Source of the DNA: Chitinophagaceae bacterium
GTDB lineage: Bacteria > Bacteroidota > Bacteroidia > Chitinophagales > Chitinophagaceae
NCBI GenBank assembly: GCA_016706055.1
Contig: JADJKL010000003.1
Coordinates: forward strand, 186,001-250,000
DNA: 64,000 nucleotides
Direction of reading: 5' to 3'
Below the pieces are notes generated by a model. The model ran no database searches. It was not told where the DNA came from and saw only the letters and a program-made list of their open reading frames with translations. The translations under genes and the position numbers were made by a program. This document shows, one piece after another, positions 28,604 through 37,543 of this stretch; position 1 is the stretch's first letter, and each line of letters begins with the position of its first letter.

Positions 28604-28611
28604 TAAATTTG
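28604..28611 (+). promoter_or_regulatory. -7 element TAAATTTG of def
   Basis: TAAATTTG, 29 bp upstream of the def ATG. No obvious -33 element. Confidence 0.45.
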
Positions 28612-28640
28612 CCGCTTAATTATTTAATCAATATTTAATA

Positions 28641-29148
28641 ATGATTCTTCCAATTGTTGCATACGGCAATCCTGTGCTTAGAAAACTGGCTTCGCCAATA
28701 TCACCAGATTATCCTCAGCTGGAAAAACTATTGGAAGATATGTGGGAAACCATGTATGAAAGTAGTGGAGTAGGCCTTGCAGCGCCTCAAATAAATAAAC
28801 CTATCCGTCTGTTTATTATTGACACTACTCAGATGTTTGAGAATATGAATGAAGATGAAAGAAAAGAATTTGATGATTCCCCTGGCGATAAATTGGTTTT
28901 CATTAATGCACAGATTGACGAATTGGGTGGTGATGAATGGGCTTATAACGAAGGATGTTTAAGTATTCCCAAGATTAGAGAAGATATTTACAGGCAAGAG
29001 AGTGTAACCATTACTTTTGACGATGAAAATTTTGAAACGCATACCTCGAACGTTTACCGGTCTTACCGCAAGAGTCATCTTACATGAATACGATCATATC
29101 GAAGGAAAACTATTTATTGATTATATTTCTTGCTCAAAAGAAAATTAA
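28641..29148 (+). CDS. def: Peptide deformylase (one frameshift)
   Basis: Removes the formyl group from nascent N-terminal methionine. Motif 1 is GVGLAAPQI and motif 2 is EGCLSIP with the metal-binding Cys. The apparent stop at 29087 is caused by one surplus base near 29045-29049. In the corrected frame motif 3 (HEYDH) and GKLFIDYIS follow and the stop is at 29146-29148, giving 168 residues. Functionally it pairs with the initiator tRNA elsewhere in the window. The following 270 bp to 29420 shows no convincing gene. Confidence 0.95.
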
Positions 29149-29420
29149 TGAAAGGCAAGCTCAACGATATTACTAAGGGTAAAGTTTCTGTTGATTATAA
29201 GATGTCTTTTCCAGGTTGACCTACACACATTGGAAGAAACTAATTAATGGTTAGCCACTTTATTTTTGTAATAAAAATATAATTTGCAATACTATAATGT
29301 TTATCTAAATTGCTTTCAATACCTATAAGTTAATCTCTCTCATTAGCAGCGCCACCATTATCCTTACAACAGCCTTTCATTAGTCTGCTCTACTTTTTAT
29401 AACCATTAAAACCAAAGCTT

Positions 29421-30008
29421 ATGAGTAAAAGAATTACTCTGTCTTGCTTAGCGGTAATGCTGGCAATTTCGTTCTGTAAAGCACAGGTTCCATCCCTTTC
29501 TCCTTTTAACGGTGTAGTGCCTGCAGTATTCAATACTGCGGGTGGAACGTATGATAATGCGTTGTCGTATTACCGTTACGAGTGGAGTTTTGGTGAGCTG
29601 GTGCTAGTACAGGCTTTTGCACCGCCGGACAGTTCTATCCTTGTTACACAAGGAGTATTGCAACCTTGTACCGACAAACTGGGAATATCGCCTTACACGG
29701 TATTATTTGAAAAAGGAGATTACAAATTATTTCCCAATCCCACAGTTGGTCCTTTCGAAGTAGACTTCTTTGTCAAAACACCGGGCTTTATGAGTCTGCA
29801 ACTGATTAACACGATGGGTCAGATACTGGAATCAAGAAGCTATCACTACGATGGCTGCTGCCGTATCGAGTTGTTTGACCTTAGCCGTTATCCCAACGGA
29901 ATTTACTTCGTAGTGGCGGATTTAAAACCGGATAGCAAACGGCCGATAGATAACCAAGAAGTGATCCGTCATAGTGGATTAAAGGTGATCAAACTGGATC
30001 AGAAATAA
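29421..30008 (+). CDS. T9SS type A sorting-domain protein
   Basis: A 195-residue secreted protein with signal peptide (MSKRITLSCLAVMLAISFCKAQ), a small middle region (YRYEWSFGELVLVQAF, TQGVLQPC), and a C-terminal T9SS sorting domain (YKLFPNPTVGPFEVDF to PNGIYFVVADL). Nearly half the protein is the sorting signal, so it is a small cargo. It is the first of three same-strand genes with 30 and 24 bp gaps, presumably an operon for a surface structure. No enzymatic motif is seen. Confidence 0.85.
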   Translation: MSKRITLSCLAVMLAISFCKAQVPSLSPFNGVVPAVFNTAGGTYDNALSYYRYEWSFGELVLVQAFAPPDSSILVTQGVLQPCTDKLGISPYTVLFEKGDYKLFPNPTVGPFEVDFFVKTPGFMSLQLINTMGQILESRSYHYDGCCRIELFDLSRYPNGIYFVVADLKPDSKRPIDNQEVIRHSGLKVIKLDQK

Positions 30009-30038
30009 AACCAAAATCAAAACTTAAAAAATAACCAA

Positions 30039-32357
30039 ATGAAAAAGATTTTATTATTAATAACCGCGGTAATGCTGCTAACTGCCGAAGGCTATAGTCA
30101 GGCACCGGGCATATTAAATTATCAAGGTGTTGCCCGCAATAGTGTTGGCAATGTACTGGTGAATCAAAATATAACGTTACGGTTAACGATCAGGAACAAT
30201 ACAGCAGCCGGTCCAACGGTATATCAGGAAAGCAGAGCAGTTACTACTAACCCGTTTGGCTTGTTCAACGTACAGGTAGGCAGCCCTGGTGCCAGTGGGG
30301 TATCAGGCACGGTAACTGGAGTAAACTGGGCAGTAGGTGCCAAGTTTATACAGGTAGAAATAGACCCGAATGGAGGATCTACTTTTATCAATATTGGAAC
30401 AGCACAGCTTGCCTCGGTGCCTTATTCATTGTTTGCAGCCGCGGCAGGTGATTTTATATTGCCGTTTAATAAAACGCAGAATGATAATGGTACATTATTT
30501 AAGATCACAAATAGCGGAACCAATTCCGGCAGTACAGCATTGGAAGGGTTAACAAACTCTACTGCTGGTAGTGCCAATGCATTAATAGGAACAGTAACAA
30601 GTGCAGCACCTGGCGGATTTTCAGCCGGTGTTCGTGGTATTAATAACGGAACCGGTGGCAACGGAATAGGCGTATACGGTAGCCAGGCAGGCAGTGGCTG
30701 GGGAGTGTATGGTACCACACCTAGTGGCATAGGTGTAAATGGTAATTCAAGTTCGGGCACAGGTGTGTATGGATCAAGTAATACTGGTGTAGCAGGCATA
30801 TTTACAATTAGCAATTCTGCCAGTACAGCCGATGCCTTACAAGCAAATACGTCAGGTACAGGTTGGGCAGCAACTATAACCAGCAGCAATGCAACACCAA
30901 GTGCATTGAGAACAACAGGTGGATTACGTTTCACTGGAATTAATGAAGCGAACAACCGCATACTTACTTCTGATGCATCTGGAAATGCAACATGGAAAGA
31001 TGCAGCAGCAGTTGGAATAGTAACAGGAAGCGGTATATTAAACTATGTATCTAAGTGGACACCCGATGGAGCTACTCTTGGTAACTCACAGATTTTTGAT
31101 GATGGAAATAATGTAGGAGTTGGAACAATAACACCATCCGAACGAATGCATGTTTATGGAGGTAGGTTGTTAGTTCAAAATAATAATCCAATTACAGTAT
31201 TGCCAGCTGCTACTTGGGTTGATGAAGATGTTCGTATAAATAGTGGAGATGCTCAATTAGCATTATACAGTCTTCAAGATGGCTTATCATCCGGGGCAAT
31301 TTCATTTAAAGAAGTGGACGGTACGGGTGCACTTACTAATCAATGGGCTTTTCAAAGAAGAACAGATGGAAGTTTTGATATTGGATTTGGCATAGGTGCA
31401 GATCCGGGAGCTGCCACAAGTGTTATTAAGGCCTTATCTAACGGAAATGTAGGCATAGGAATAACAACACCCACTGAAAGGCTAAACGTAAACGGACGAT
31501 TACTAGTTGATAATAGTCCTATTACTGTATTGCCTGCTGCTATGTGGAGTGATGAAGATATTCGCATTAACAGTGTTGATGCACAGTTGTCGTTATATAG
31601 TCTTCAAAATGGTGTAGGGTCTGGTGCTATATCCTTAAAAGAGGTCGATGGAACAGGAAACCTTACGAATCAATGGGCTTTGAAGCGGCAAACGGATGGT
31701 TCCTTTGATATAGGATATGGTACGGGTGCAAATCCAGGGGTAGTGGGTAGTGTTATTAGGACTTTGTCCAATGGAAATGTTGGAATCGGTACTACAGCAC
31801 CAACTGCTAAACTGGATGTAGCAGGAGCTTTTAAATTGGCAGATGGCACAGAAGGTGCCGGAAAGGTATTAACCAGCGATGCAGCTGGTAATGCAAGCTG
31901 GCAGGATTTTATTATTCCTGCGATACATATGAGTGCAGCAAGCACTACTGCATTTGTCACCGTTCCTCCGTCTACTCAAACCAATATTACAACTCAATGG
32001 GGTGCTCTTGATGAAGCCGGTGGAGCAAATTATAATCCTGCAACAGGAGAGTACACTATACCGGTAACCGGCTATTACTCTGTTTTTCTGCATATGGAAT
32101 GGAATGATCCTGCACCTTCTTCAGGAGCAGATCTTATTTTTGGACAGATTACTGTGAATGGTACTGGTGTTGCCCGGAGTTACAGCTCAACTTCAATAGC
32201 TGGTAACATTCCAGCCGCCGCTCATGCTCAGGTAGAACGAAATTTTAACGCCGGCGATATAATCAGATTTTCTGCCAATCAAAATACCAGCGGACCGATG
32301 AATCTAGTTCAAAACTCAAATGCGTGTAAATTTGGTATCCATTTAATTCACAGATAA
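30039..32357 (+). CDS. Repetitive surface protein with C-terminal C1q/TNF-like domain
   Basis: A 772-residue secreted protein (MKKILLLITAVMLLTAEGYSQ). The N-terminal part (about 22-130, GILNYQGVARNSVGN) is a domain common in Bacteroidota surface proteins. Next comes a Gly/Ser/Thr/Asn-rich stretch with GVYGS and GVNGNSSSG repeats, like phage tail-fibre shafts. Two tandem copies of about 107 residues follow (VLPAATWVDEDVRINSGDA, then VLPAAMWSDEDIRINSVDA). It ends with a jelly-roll of the C1q type (PPSTQTNITTQWGALDEAGG, TIPVTGYYSVFLHMEWN). A trimeric fibre is likely by analogy. Ligand unknown. Confidence 0.8.
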   Translation: MKKILLLITAVMLLTAEGYSQAPGILNYQGVARNSVGNVLVNQNITLRLTIRNNTAAGPTVYQESRAVTTNPFGLFNVQVGSPGASGVSGTVTGVNWAVGAKFIQVEIDPNGGSTFINIGTAQLASVPYSLFAAAAGDFILPFNKTQNDNGTLFKITNSGTNSGSTALEGLTNSTAGSANALIGTVTSAAPGGFSAGVRGINNGTGGNGIGVYGSQAGSGWGVYGTTPSGIGVNGNSSSGTGVYGSSNTGVAGIFTISNSASTADALQANTSGTGWAATITSSNATPSALRTTGGLRFTGINEANNRILTSDASGNATWKDAAAVGIVTGSGILNYVSKWTPDGATLGNSQIFDDGNNVGVGTITPSERMHVYGGRLLVQNNNPITVLPAATWVDEDVRINSGDAQLALYSLQDGLSSGAISFKEVDGTGALTNQWAFQRRTDGSFDIGFGIGADPGAATSVIKALSNGNVGIGITTPTERLNVNGRLLVDNSPITVLPAAMWSDEDIRINSVDAQLSLYSLQNGVGSGAISLKEVDGTGNLTNQWALKRQTDGSFDIGYGTGANPGVVGSVIRTLSNGNVGIGTTAPTAKLDVAGAFKLADGTEGAGKVLTSDAAGNASWQDFIIPAIHMSAASTTAFVTVPPSTQTNITTQWGALDEAGGANYNPATGEYTIPVTGYYSVFLHMEWNDPAPSSGADLIFGQITVNGTGVARSYSSTSIAGNIPAAAHAQVERNFNAGDIIRFSANQNTSGPMNLVQNSNACKFGIHLIHR

Positions 32358-32381
32358 AGAATCACAATTAAAAATTACAAC

Positions 32382-32837
32382 ATGAAAAAAATATTTTTAT
32401 CAGCCCTTGTCCTGTTATTAATTATGGCAGCAAATGCACAAAATAGCAGAAGTACTACGGATGTAAAGGCAAGCAGCGATCCATTGGTAAATGGTATTCC
32501 TTACAGCCAGTATAAAGCACAGCAAGAGGTATTAAAACAGGCTGAAATAAAAAATGCTTTCGAAACCAAAGCAGCTACTACTCAAAGTACTGCTGTACAA
32601 GGGTCTGCTTATGACAAACCTACTGATACCCAATTGAAGAATATGCAGCCAAAGCCAGTTACTACTACCATAATAGCACCTGCAAAAGCTCCAGTTGTTA
32701 CAATTGTAAAAGATGGTGAAGCACCGGCAGCCACGAAGATCGTTGCCCCGGCAAGTGATGTTAAAGAAGTTATTATAGGTAATGCAAAGCCCATAAAAGA
32801 AAAACCTGTAGCACCACCTGTAAAAAAAGATAATTAA
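32382..32837 (+). CDS. Small secreted Ala/Lys/Thr/Pro-rich protein
   Basis: A 151-residue protein with signal peptide MKKIFLSALVLLLIMAANAQ. The mature part is low complexity, rich in Ala, Lys, Thr, Val and Pro (PAKAPVVTIVKDGEAPAATK, EKPVAPPVKKDN), and likely disordered. Not a recognised family. It is the last gene of the 29421-32837 unit and is followed by a terminator at 32854. It may decorate or anchor the fibre protein encoded upstream, but only the gene order supports this. Confidence 0.7.
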   Translation: MKKIFLSALVLLLIMAANAQNSRSTTDVKASSDPLVNGIPYSQYKAQQEVLKQAEIKNAFETKAATTQSTAVQGSAYDKPTDTQLKNMQPKPVTTTIIAPAKAPVVTIVKDGEAPAATKIVAPASDVKEVIIGNAKPIKEKPVAPPVKKDN

Positions 32838-32853
32838 TATAATGAAGATATTT

Positions 32854-32897
32854 ATAAAAGAAGGTTATATAATTATATAGCCTTCTTTTATTTTTTA
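32854..32897 (+). terminator. Intrinsic terminator
   Basis: TAAAAGAAGG-TTATATA and TATATAG-CCTTCTTTTA form a long AT-rich stem followed by TTTTTT. It closes the three-gene surface unit. Confidence 0.8.
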
Positions 32898-32949
32898 ATA
32901 GAAGAACTTTTTAATATGTTGGGCGGAAAATAAATTCCCAGTTTATAAA

Positions 32950-34008
32950 TCAAATCTCCGCTTTCTGCTTCCCGTATTTTCTCCATTTTTCAATTACCTG
33001 TTCAATGTCTGTAGGCAATGGTGCTTCAAAAAACATATCCTTACCTGTTGTTGGATGCACAAATCCTAATGTTTTGGCATGAAGAGCTTGTCGCTGACAA
33101 ATTTTAAAACAATTATCTACAAATTGTTTGTACTTGGTATACACCGTGCCTTTTACAATCTTATCACCACCATAAAAATCATCGTTGAATAAAGGATGAC
33201 CCATGTATTTCATATGCACTCTTATCTGGTGAGTTCTTCCCGTTTCTAAAACACATTGTACTAATGTAACATAACCGAATCGTTCTATTACATTGTAATG
33301 TGTAGTGGCATCTTTACCATGCTCACCATCTGGATAGGCTTCAAATAATTTGCGGAAGCGTTGATTACGTCCCACATGGGCAACGATGCTTCCTGAATCT
33401 TTTTCAACATCACCCCAAACCAATGCTACATATTTTCTGCTGATGCTGTGATCGAAGAACTGCTTTGCTAAGTGCCGCATGGCCACATCTGTTTTTGCCA
33501 ATACCAATAATCCGCTGGTGTTTTTATCAATTCGATGTACCAATCCAAATCTTGGCAACACATCATCTGTCAGTTCAGGATTTTTTTGTTTTAAATAATA
33601 AGCTACGCCGTTTAGTAAAGTGCCATTGTGATTTCCACTTCCAGGATGTACCACCATACCTGTTGGTTTGTTAATAATCATCAGGTCGTCATCTTCATAC
33701 ACAATATTCAGCTCCATTTTCTCTGGCACCAGATCGGTTTGCTCAGGGCTCATATCCGAATAAATCACTATCGAGTCGAGCGGCTTTATTTTGTAGTTAG
33801 ACTTTACTTCTTTACCATTTACTTGCACCATACCCATAGAAATGGCTCGCTGCAATTTATTCCTCGTGGCGTTTTCAATACGCTGCATCAGGAATTTGTC
33901 AATTCTCAGCGCATCCTGTCCCTTATCTATAGTGATGGCAAAACGTTCAAAAAGTTCGTCATTACTTTCTGTAGTTTCGGATTCATTATTTTTTAAATCG
34001 TCGGTCAT
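32950..34008 (-). CDS. rluD: Ribosomal large subunit pseudouridine synthase RluD-type
   Basis: A 352-residue RluA-family enzyme. The S4 RNA-binding domain is at about residues 32-90 (RIDKFLMQRIENATRNKLQ). The catalytic Asp is in HRIDKNTSGLLVLAKT (about 155-170), and ETGRTHQIRVHMKYMGHPL is present. RluD isomerises uridines in helix 69 of 23S rRNA; with S4 domain and length this is the best match, though other RluA paralogues are possible. It is divergent from lipB with both -7 elements in the 50-bp gap, and its own is 7 bp from the ATG. Confidence 0.92.
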   Translation of the reverse strand: MTDDLKNNESETTESNDELFERFAITIDKGQDALRIDKFLMQRIENATRNKLQRAISMGMVQVNGKEVKSNYKIKPLDSIVIYSDMSPEQTDLVPEKMELNIVYEDDDLMIINKPTGMVVHPGSGNHNGTLLNGVAYYLKQKNPELTDDVLPRFGLVHRIDKNTSGLLVLAKTDVAMRHLAKQFFDHSISRKYVALVWGDVEKDSGSIVAHVGRNQRFRKLFEAYPDGEHGKDATTHYNVIERFGYVTLVQCVLETGRTHQIRVHMKYMGHPLFNDDFYGGDKIVKGTVYTKYKQFVDNCFKICQRQALHAKTLGFVHPTTGKDMFFEAPLPTDIEQVIEKWRKYGKQKAEI

Positions 34009-34015
34009 AATGGCG

Positions 34016-34023
34016 CAAAGGTA
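34016..34023 (-). promoter_or_regulatory. -7 element TACCTTTG of rluD
   Basis: TACCTTTG on the minus strand ends 7 bp before the rluD ATG (34006-34008). Confidence 0.55.
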
Positions 34024-34042
34024 ATGGTTGAAGTTTTGTTGG

Positions 34043-34050
34043 TAAATTTG
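34043..34050 (+). promoter_or_regulatory. -7 element TAAATTTG of lipB
   Basis: TAAATTTG ends 8 bp before the lipB ATG at 34059. Confidence 0.55.
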
Positions 34051-34058
34051 CTTTTCAA

Positions 34059-34792
34059 ATGGAAAAACAATCAGTCATATTCAGAGATCTGGAAAAAATG
34101 GAATACCAGGGAGCATGGGATTATCAGGAAAAGTTATTGAAGGAAAATGTAAGAAGGAAGTCAGAGGTTGGAAGTAAGATGTCTGATGCCGTTTCGAATT
34201 TGGAAAATGAAACAAAACATTATTTGTTATTTGTTGAACATCCGCCGGTTTACACTTTGGGAAAAAGTGGAAATAAAGAGAATGTTTTATTAAATGACGA
34301 GGAGTTAAAAGAAAAAAATATTCAATTCTTTAGTACCAACAGGGGCGGGGATATTACTTTTCATGGTAATGACCAGATTGTTGGGTATCCGATTTTGGAC
34401 CTTGAAAAATTTTATACAGATATTGGCCGCTACTTAAGAAACCTCGAAGAAGTAATCATTCTTACGTTGGACGAATATGGAATTAAAGGAGAACGATCTG
34501 CCGGTGAAACAGGTGTTTGGATTGATACCACGATTCTCGGAAAAGAGAGAAAGATATGTGCGATTGGTGTTCGCTGCAGCCGATGGATTACTATGCATGG
34601 TTTTGCTTTTAATGTAAATACGGATCTTTCTTATTTTAATCATATTATCCCTTGTGGTATTGTAAATAAGCAGGTAACATCATTAGAAAAGAATTAGGCT
34701 ACAAAGCCGACATGGAAGAAGTAAAAAGAAAAGTGAGACATAATTTCGAAAAAGTATTTGAAGCTAAATTAATATCAGAAGTCCTTCTCTAG
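34059..34792 (+). CDS. lipB: Octanoyltransferase LipB (one frameshift)
   Basis: Transfers octanoate from acyl-carrier protein to lipoyl domains. Motifs: FVEHPPVYTLGKSG, the RGGDITFHGNDQIVGYP loop, and KICAIGVR with the catalytic Lys. IPCGI holds the catalytic Cys. A missing A near 34690-34693 ends the visible frame at 34697. The corrected frame continues ELGYKADMEEVKRKVRHNF to a TAG at 34790-34792, giving 244 residues. The restored 3' end overlaps the convergent downstream gene by 18 bp. Confidence 0.93.
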
Positions 34793-35515
34793 ATAGAACT
34801 TGTGTTTTTCTATCAGCTTGCCATCTTCTGATAATTCAAAGGTAAACCAGCCTGCATGAAAGAAGTTGGCTTTATCTATCTTGAAGTTTTTCTCTTTGAT
34901 ATCTTTTAGTTCGAATAAGAACTCTCCTTCCTCATCAAAAAACTTAATAGAATATTTCTTGGGCTTCTCATCATCAGGAAGGTTGATATTTACATTTCCA
35001 TCTCTGTAAGTATATACATGCAATGATGGAATGAACCCTGTTGGTTTGTTTCTTACAGTAACAGGGTTTGGTGTAGCAACAGAATCTGTGCCGGGAAACC
35101 CGCTAAGATTTACAACAAACGGATTAGCAGGTTTTGCAGAATCGGCGGGAAGCTGTGCAATAACCTTTATAGTATCTTTTATTGGTTTTTTCGTATTACT
35201 GAATTGGTACATTCCTTTATCCTGTTGAATATACAACCTGTAAAACATATGCTCATTGGTGGCAGTCATGTCAGCAAAGCCATTTTGCGGGAGAGTTGGA
35301 TCAAGCACTGTAAGTATTGTTTTGAAACCACTAAGGCTGTCAAAAGAACGTTGAATGCTTATTTGCTTTACATCAGGCAATGTATTTGTCCAACTCACAA
35401 TGATGCGGCTATTGCCAACACTGTTTAATGAAAATTTTGGCAGTGTGTCTTGTGCAGAAATCTTGCAAAATGTAAAAGTTGAAAATAATAAAAGTAGAAG
35501 AATTAGTTTTTTCAT
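34775..35515 (-). CDS. Secreted protein of unknown function with fibronectin III-like segment
   Basis: A 246-residue protein with a signal peptide (MKKLILLLLLFSTFTFC, then KISAQ). Residues 28-100 resemble a fibronectin III-like sandwich (NSRIIVSWTNTLPDVKQISI, MFYRLYI). A Pro/Thr linker follows, and the C-terminal segment is strand-rich (KKYSIKFFDEEGEFLFELKD). No T9SS tail or lipobox is present, so a periplasmic location is likely. Not recognised as a named family. It ends convergently with lipB. Confidence 0.7.
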   Translation of the reverse strand: MKKLILLLLLFSTFTFCKISAQDTLPKFSLNSVGNSRIIVSWTNTLPDVKQISIQRSFDSLSGFKTILTVLDPTLPQNGFADMTATNEHMFYRLYIQQDKGMYQFSNTKKPIKDTIKVIAQLPADSAKPANPFVVNLSGFPGTDSVATPNPVTVRNKPTGFIPSLHVYTYRDGNVNINLPDDEKPKKYSIKFFDEEGEFLFELKDIKEKNFKIDKANFFHAGWFTFELSEDGKLIEKHKFYLEKDF

Positions 35516-35539
35516 ATGTATAAAACGAAATCGGAATTG

Positions 35540-35559
35540 CCTGCTTGTCGGCAGACAGG
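35540..35559. repeat. CCTGCC-type palindromic repeat, copy 2
   Basis: CCTGCTTGTCGGCAGACAGG shares the TGTCGGCA/CGTCGGCA core and outer CCTG/CAGG arms with 2883-2902. It lies in the promoter region of the 34775 gene. Confidence 0.5.
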
Positions 35560-35607
35560 GATTCGTTTGTCTGATTTCTTCAAAGATAGGATAGCAGGAC
35601 TAAAAAT

Positions 35608-36497
35608 TTAGAATATTAACGTTCTTTTACTCAGCGATGCATTGCCTTGCAATCCACCGCTATGTATCAATAGTAAATTACTTCCTTCGGGAAAGTAGTT
35701 TTTCTTTACGATATCGAAAATGGCGTAGCATAGTTTTCCAGTGTATACAAAGTCAGTTGGAATAGATGTTTGATTATAGAACTCATTCATAAACTCTAGT
35801 AGCGCCGGTTTGTTTTTGCATATCCACCAAAATGATAGTCATGATTTACTATCAAATTCTTTACCGGCTCGTCAATAATATTTTTTATCGAATCTTCCAT
35901 TTCGAGATAATTTTTCAAAACACTAATAGCGATTACTTTTTGTGTTTCAGAAATCTTGCGAAGTAATCCAGCTGCCATAGTTCCTGTTCCGGCTGCACAG
36001 CAAATATGTGTGTAGTCTTCAATTCTACAGTGGTCAAGAATAGTTGTTGCACCTGCTGCACCTTGTTTTCCAAAGCCACCTTCTGCTATTTGATAATAAT
36101 TGGTGTCGTTTAATTCTGATGGAATCTTTTTTTGTTGGTAATCCTTTCTGCTAATGAAGAAAAGTTGCATGCCGAGCTCTTTTGCTTGAGATAATGTAGT
36201 AGATAAGTTTTCAGCTTCTTCACCTCTTATTATTCCAATGCTATTTAATTGATTAATTTTGCAAACTGCTGCCGTTGCAAGAATATGATTTGACCAGGCG
36301 CCGCCGAATGTTAAAATAGTTTTCTTGTTTTCTTGTTTAGCTTCTTCAATATAATACCTCAGTTTAAACCACTTGTTTCCCGAAATAAGTGGATGAATTT
36401 TATCAAGTCGCAATACATCAACACTTACTTTTTTTTCTGTAAGCAAAGGCATTGAAACTTTATCAATCGTTATATTTTCTGTGTTGATAGCTTGCAT
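35608..36497 (-). CDS. PLP-dependent ACC deaminase / D-cysteine desulfhydrase family protein (one frameshift)
   Basis: Fold-type II PLP enzyme. The PLP lysine lies in SGNKWFKLRYYI (about 39-50). TFGGAWSNHILATAA is the phosphate and substrate loop, and CCAAGTGTMAAGLL is the Gly-rich PLP phosphate-binding loop. The frame breaks at 35806-35809, where a C is missing (AKTNPALLEFMNEFYNQ expected). The second piece ends with LLLIHSGGLQGNASL. Joined length is 296 residues, as usual. Members cleave D-cysteine or cyclopropane amino acids; the substrate here is not predictable. Divergent from the next gene. Confidence 0.87.
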
Positions 36498-36530
36498 ATA
36501 AAAAGCAGAGATGTCTGAACGAAATTAGTT

Positions 36531-36538
36531 TAAATTTG
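36531..36538 (+). promoter_or_regulatory. -7 element TAAATTTG of the nucleotidyltransferase gene
   Basis: TAAATTTG followed by CGCC, 42 bp upstream of the ATG at 36581. Confidence 0.45.
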
Positions 36539-36580
36539 CGCCTTATAACTTGGGTAAAGATTTATAAGTAAATACAAATT

Positions 36581-37474
36581 ATGAAACCAACATTAGTAAT
36601 TCTGGCAGCAGGAATGGCCTCTCGATATGGAAGCATGAAACAAGTGGAAGGATTTGGACCCAGCGGAGAAACAATTATGGACTATTCCATATTCGATGCT
36701 ATCCGGGCAGGTTTTGGAAAAGTTGTTTTTATTATTCGTAAAGAATTTGCGGAAAATTTTAAATCAGTTTTTGAGCCAAAGCTGAAGAATCGTATTGCAA
36801 CAGAATATGTTTTTCAGGAACTCGATTCTTATTCCGAAGGGTTTGAAAGAAATCCTGAAAGAACAAAACCTTGGGGAACGGCACATGCGGTTTTGTGTGC
36901 TGCCGATGTGATTAAGGAGCCTTTCGCTGTAATAAATGCTGATGATTTTTATGGCAGTAATGCTTTTAATAACGCTGCTACATTTTTAAATGTAGGATGC
37001 ACTGAAAACAATTATGCCATTGTTGGCTATGACTTGTTGAAGACTTTATCAGCACATGGAACGGTAAATAGAGGTGTATGCAGCTTAGATAATAATGGAA
37101 ACTTGGCATCTGTTACTGAAAGGATTAATATAGCAAAAAAAGGTGATGCTATTACTTGCGAAGATGGCTTGGAACCGTCTAGCCTTTCTGAGAACACAAG
37201 AGTGTCTATGAATTTCTGGTGTTTTGATCCTTCCTTCTTTGCTTATACAAAGGAGTTGTTTGATAAATTCTTAGAGGAAGTTGGTACAGAGCTTAAATCA
37301 GAATTTTTTATTCCAATCGTTGCTGACCAGTTTATAAAGAAAGGAGGCACTATTGAAGTGATACCAACCACTTCATTATGGTTTGGCGTAACATATAAAG
37401 AAGATGCTCCATTTGTAAAAAAATCGTTAGACAAGCTTATCAGCAGCGGAGAATATCCATCCAATCTTTGGTAA
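36581..37474 (+). CDS. Sugar nucleotidyltransferase-like protein
   Basis: A 297-residue GT-A-type nucleotidyltransferase. The N-terminal signature LAAGMASRYGSMKQ is the nucleotide-binding loop. INADDFYG carries the metal-binding Asp pair. WGTAHAVLCAAD matches the usual base-recognition segment. It is close to NDP-sugar pyrophosphorylases that lack an acyltransferase tail. The sugar is unknown. It is monocistronic and ends at a strong bidirectional terminator shared with the protease gene. Confidence 0.85.
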   Translation: MKPTLVILAAGMASRYGSMKQVEGFGPSGETIMDYSIFDAIRAGFGKVVFIIRKEFAENFKSVFEPKLKNRIATEYVFQELDSYSEGFERNPERTKPWGTAHAVLCAADVIKEPFAVINADDFYGSNAFNNAATFLNVGCTENNYAIVGYDLLKTLSAHGTVNRGVCSLDNNGNLASVTERINIAKKGDAITCEDGLEPSSLSENTRVSMNFWCFDPSFFAYTKELFDKFLEEVGTELKSEFFIPIVADQFIKKGGTIEVIPTTSLWFGVTYKEDAPFVKKSLDKLISSGEYPSNLW

Positions 37475-37492
37475 TAATATTGTCGTAAAAGA

Positions 37493-37523
37493 AAAAGCTA
37501 TCCGTTTATAGCGGATAGCTTTT
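37493..37523. terminator. Bidirectional intrinsic terminator
   Basis: AAAAGCTATCCG and CGGATAGCTTTT are perfectly complementary around TTTATAG. It sits between convergent genes, with A-runs and T-runs on both sides. Confidence 0.88.
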
Positions 37524-37543
37524 CTATGTATGAATATTTTTAA

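Noticed and set aside
29148..29219. 23-codon ORF starting in the def stop codon (MKGKLNDITKGKVSVDYKMS...)
   Set aside because: Too short and unrecognised; it could be the start of a frameshifted gene, but nothing downstream to 29420 continues it convincingly.
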